From an uncultured Eubacteriales bacterium (lineage in GTDB: Bacteria; Bacillota; Clostridia; Oscillospirales; Oscillospiraceae): 14,933 bases of DNA. Below the pieces are notes generated by a model. The model did not search any database. It was not told the origin of the DNA and saw nothing but the letters and a program-made list of their open reading frames with translations. This document shows positions 13,019 to 14,933 of this stretch, piece after piece. The position numbers were made by a program, and so were the translations under genes. Every line of letters starts with the position of its first letter. Positions within the stretch are counted from its first letter, which is position 1. The stretch is from NCBI GenBank assembly GCA_905202605.1, contig CAJKSU010000053.1, forward strand, positions 1-14,933, given 5' to 3'.

Positions 13019-13042
13019 ATGAAAGGAGACTTTACCTTTTGA
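13019..13042 (+). CDS. Possible seven-codon leader ORF coupled to the PBP gene
   Basis: AAGGGAG at 13007-13013 stands 5 bases before ATG 13019, which opens a seven-codon frame (MKGDFTF) ending in TGA 13040-13042. That stop overlaps the TTG start of the penicillin-binding protein as TTGA. The downstream gene's own AAAGGAG (13022-13028) is inside this mini-ORF, so a ribosome finishing it could restart on the TTG. Function is inference. Confidence 0.4.
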   Translation: MKGDFTF

Positions 13043-14933
13043 AACGTCCGATTCCCAGAGCCAGAGTTGTCGGTGCGGCAAACCGAACTATTTTAAAGCG
13101 TACCGCTGTACTGATGGGGCTGTTTGGCGCTGCGGTATTCATTCCCCTAATCCTGAAGCTGATTTCGCTGCAAATCATTCAGTTTGATACCCTGAGCCAG
13201 CTGGCGGCGGATAATCAAACCAGAATCAGCAATATCACGCCTGCAAGGGGAACCATCTATGACCGCAACATGAATGTGCTGGCGGTAAGCGCCGATGTGG
13301 AGAATGTCTGCATCGATCCCAACGAGCTGAGCCTTTCCGGTCAGGATCTTGACGCCATTGCAGACAATCTCTCGGCACTTCTGTGCATTAGCAAGGAAAA
13401 AATAACAGGCCTGATGGCAGACACCAGTTACCGTTATCAAATCGTCAAGCGGAAGGTGGAGCAGCAGGAGGCCGCAGCGGTTCGAGACTATATCAGCCGG
13501 GAGAAAATCACAGGTGTTTATCTGGAGCCGGACACCAAGCGCTATTACCCCTATGGCGCATTGGCGTCTCAGGTGCTGGGCTTTGTGGGCAGCGATAATG
13601 TGGGGCTGGACGGCGTGGAGGCGGCCTGTGACGGCGCACTGACCGGGCAGAACGGCAGCATCACCGCCGCAAAGGGAAACTATGGAACCCAGATGCAGTT
13701 CCATTTCGAGCAGTACGCCGATGCGGTCAATGGAAACGATGTAGTTCTGACCATTGACCAGACCGTGCAGGAGATGCTGGAAAAGCACATGCAGGAGGCC
13801 ATTAATCAATACGATGTGCAGAATGGCGCATTTGGGGTGGTCATGGACGTAAACACCGGGGACATTCTTGCCATGGCAACGCTGGGCGGCTATGACCCCA
13901 ACAATTACGCAGTGATTTATAACGCTAAAACGTCGGAGGAGCTGGAACAGCAATATAACGAGGCCATGGAAGCCGAAGGGGAGCTTCAGGAGCAGCTTCT
14001 TGGTGCATATAATACCGCGGTTGCCAATGCACGGCTGAGCCAGTGGCGAAATCGAGTGATTTCTGATGGCTATGAGCCCGGCTCCACCTTTAAAAGCATT
14101 ACCCTTGCCTCGGCACTGGAGGAGGGGGCGGTGAGCCTGTCCGACAGCTTCTATTGCAGCGGCAGCACCACCATTAAGGGGCGCACCAGAGCACTCCACT
14201 GCTGGCGCTCTGCGGGACACGGGCAACAGAGCACCGCCGAGGCACTGCAAAACTCCTGCAATGTGGCTTTTGCCAATATCGGCATTCGACTGGGGGGCGA
14301 AAAGCTCTATGAATATGTCCACAAGTTCGGCTTGACGGAGAAAACCGGCATTGAGTTGGGCGGTGAGGCCAGCGGAATCTTCTTTGATGAGGCGACGCTG
14401 TCGAACCCCGACAGCTATGCCTCTCTTTCCTCGGCTGCCTTTGGACAGACCTTTAAAATTACACCCATACAGCTGGTACGGGCGGTGGCGGCGGTGGTCA
14501 ACGGCGGCTACGTACTGGAACCGCATGTAGTCCATCAGGTGCTCTCTCCGGAGGGCGATGTGGTGGAGACAAAGGGACGGACGGTACTCCGGCAGGCAAT
14601 CAGTGAGGAAACCTCCCAGACCATGTGCCAGCTGCTGGAGTCCGTGGTGTCTCAGGGAACCGCGAAAAACGCCCAGATTGCCGGGTACCGCATCGGCGGA
14701 AAAACCGGAACCTCCGAGAAGATCGACGTGTTCGATGAGGACGGAAATCCGGTGCAGGATAAGATTGTATCCTTTGTGGGCATTGCGCCCATGGACGATC
14801 CCCAGTACATCTGTCTGGTGGCACTGGATACGCCCTCCAGGGAGACAGGCTATTATATTTCCGGTGGTCAGATGGGCGCACCTACGGTGCGGGATGTGCT
14901 GGCGGATATTCTGCCCTATCTGGGCATTCAGCC
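13039..14933 (+). CDS. Class B penicillin-binding protein (SpoVD/FtsI-like), partial
   Basis: Membrane-anchored D,D-transpeptidase cross-linking peptidoglycan at division or in the spore cortex. 631 codons are present and the 3' end lies beyond the window. One N-terminal span (about 23-46), a PBP-dimer domain starting near TPARGTIYDRN (67-77), and the transpeptidase domain with active-site STFK 349-352, SCN 406-408 and KTGT 555-558. An unusually long Glu/Gln-rich stretch (about 291-338) lies between GGYDPNNY and the active-site serine. The start is TTG 13039 with GGAG 10 bases upstream; no in-frame ATG or GTG is available. Whether it is SpoVD or FtsI/Pbp2 depends on a C-terminal PASTA domain not visible here. 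The dcw position fits both. Confidence 0.93.
   Translation, partial: MKRPIPRARVVGAANRTILKRTAVLMGLFGAAVFIPLILKLISLQIIQFDTLSQLAADNQTRISNITPARGTIYDRNMNVLAVSADVENVCIDPNELSLSGQDLDAIADNLSALLCISKEKITGLMADTSYRYQIVKRKVEQQEAAAVRDYISREKITGVYLEPDTKRYYPYGALASQVLGFVGSDNVGLDGVEAACDGALTGQNGSITAAKGNYGTQMQFHFEQYADAVNGNDVVLTIDQTVQEMLEKHMQEAINQYDVQNGAFGVVMDVNTGDILAMATLGGYDPNNYAVIYNAKTSEELEQQYNEAMEAEGELQEQLLGAYNTAVANARLSQWRNRVISDGYEPGSTFKSITLASALEEGAVSLSDSFYCSGSTTIKGRTRALHCWRSAGHGQQSTAEALQNSCNVAFANIGIRLGGEKLYEYVHKFGLTEKTGIELGGEASGIFFDEATLSNPDSYASLSSAAFGQTFKITPIQLVRAVAAVVNGGYVLEPHVVHQVLSPEGDVVETKGRTVLRQAISEETSQTMCQLLESVVSQGTAKNAQIAGYRIGGKTGTSEKIDVFDEDGNPVQDKIVSFVGIAPMDDPQYICLVALDTPSRETGYYISGGQMGAPTVRDVLADILPYLGIQ

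Noticed and set aside
13147..14535. 462-codon open frame on the minus strand opposite the penicillin-binding protein
   Set aside because: Antisense shadow; the plus strand carries a complete set of transpeptidase motifs over the same bases.

Overview
The window looks like a chromosomal segment from a spore-forming member of the Clostridia, most likely an Oscillospirales/Ruminococcaceae-type gut bacterium (inference). The reasons are the spore-maturation pair spmA/spmB, a clostridial AbrB with a four-cysteine tail, a SpoVD/FtsI-like penicillin-binding protein in an mraZ-rsmH-ftsL cluster, strong AGGAGG-type ribosome binding sites and moderately GC-rich coding DNA. No transposase, integrase, phage gene, CRISPR array, rRNA or tRNA was found. 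Nearly everything is core chromosome.

Layout. (1) Positions 61-2380, plus strand: ddl, murI and a DUF1934 gene form a tightly packed cell-wall precursor operon that ends at an intrinsic terminator. (2) 2433-3517, minus: spmA and spmB are coupled through an ATGA overlap. (3) 3628-3986, plus: abrB has a textbook sigma-A promoter and a bidirectional terminator. (4) 4000-5576, minus: trmN6 (yabB type) then rsmI; together with the convergent abrB this is the yabB-yabC/abrB neighbourhood known from Bacillus. (5) 5653-5823, minus: a two-cluster ferredoxin. (6) 5985-8321, plus: a ClpC-type AAA+ unfoldase without ctsR/mcsAB beside it. (7) 8322-9004: a 683-base gap with an extended -10 promoter and about 340 bases of highly structured, apparently non-coding leader. 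(8) 9005-10833, plus: two CUT1 (LplB/LplC-type) ABC permeases with codon use unlike their neighbours, closed by a very strong terminator. No substrate-binding protein or ATPase gene accompanies them. (9) 11216-14933, plus: the start of a division/cell-wall (dcw) cluster: mraZ with its GTGGG operator repeats, rsmH, ftsL-like, and a penicillin-binding protein cut off by the window end.

Together, both ends of the window serve the cell envelope: D-Ala-D-Ala and D-Glu supply at the left, division control and cross-linking at the right. The middle holds sporulation, RNA modification, redox and proteolysis genes.

The part that known families explain least is the structured leader (8647-8990) in front of the orphan permease pair. 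It is my best candidate for an undescribed regulatory RNA or riboswitch-like element, but I could not match it to a named RNA class from memory and could not run a covariance search. A second small point of interest is a seven-codon ORF whose stop overlaps the TTG start of the penicillin-binding protein.
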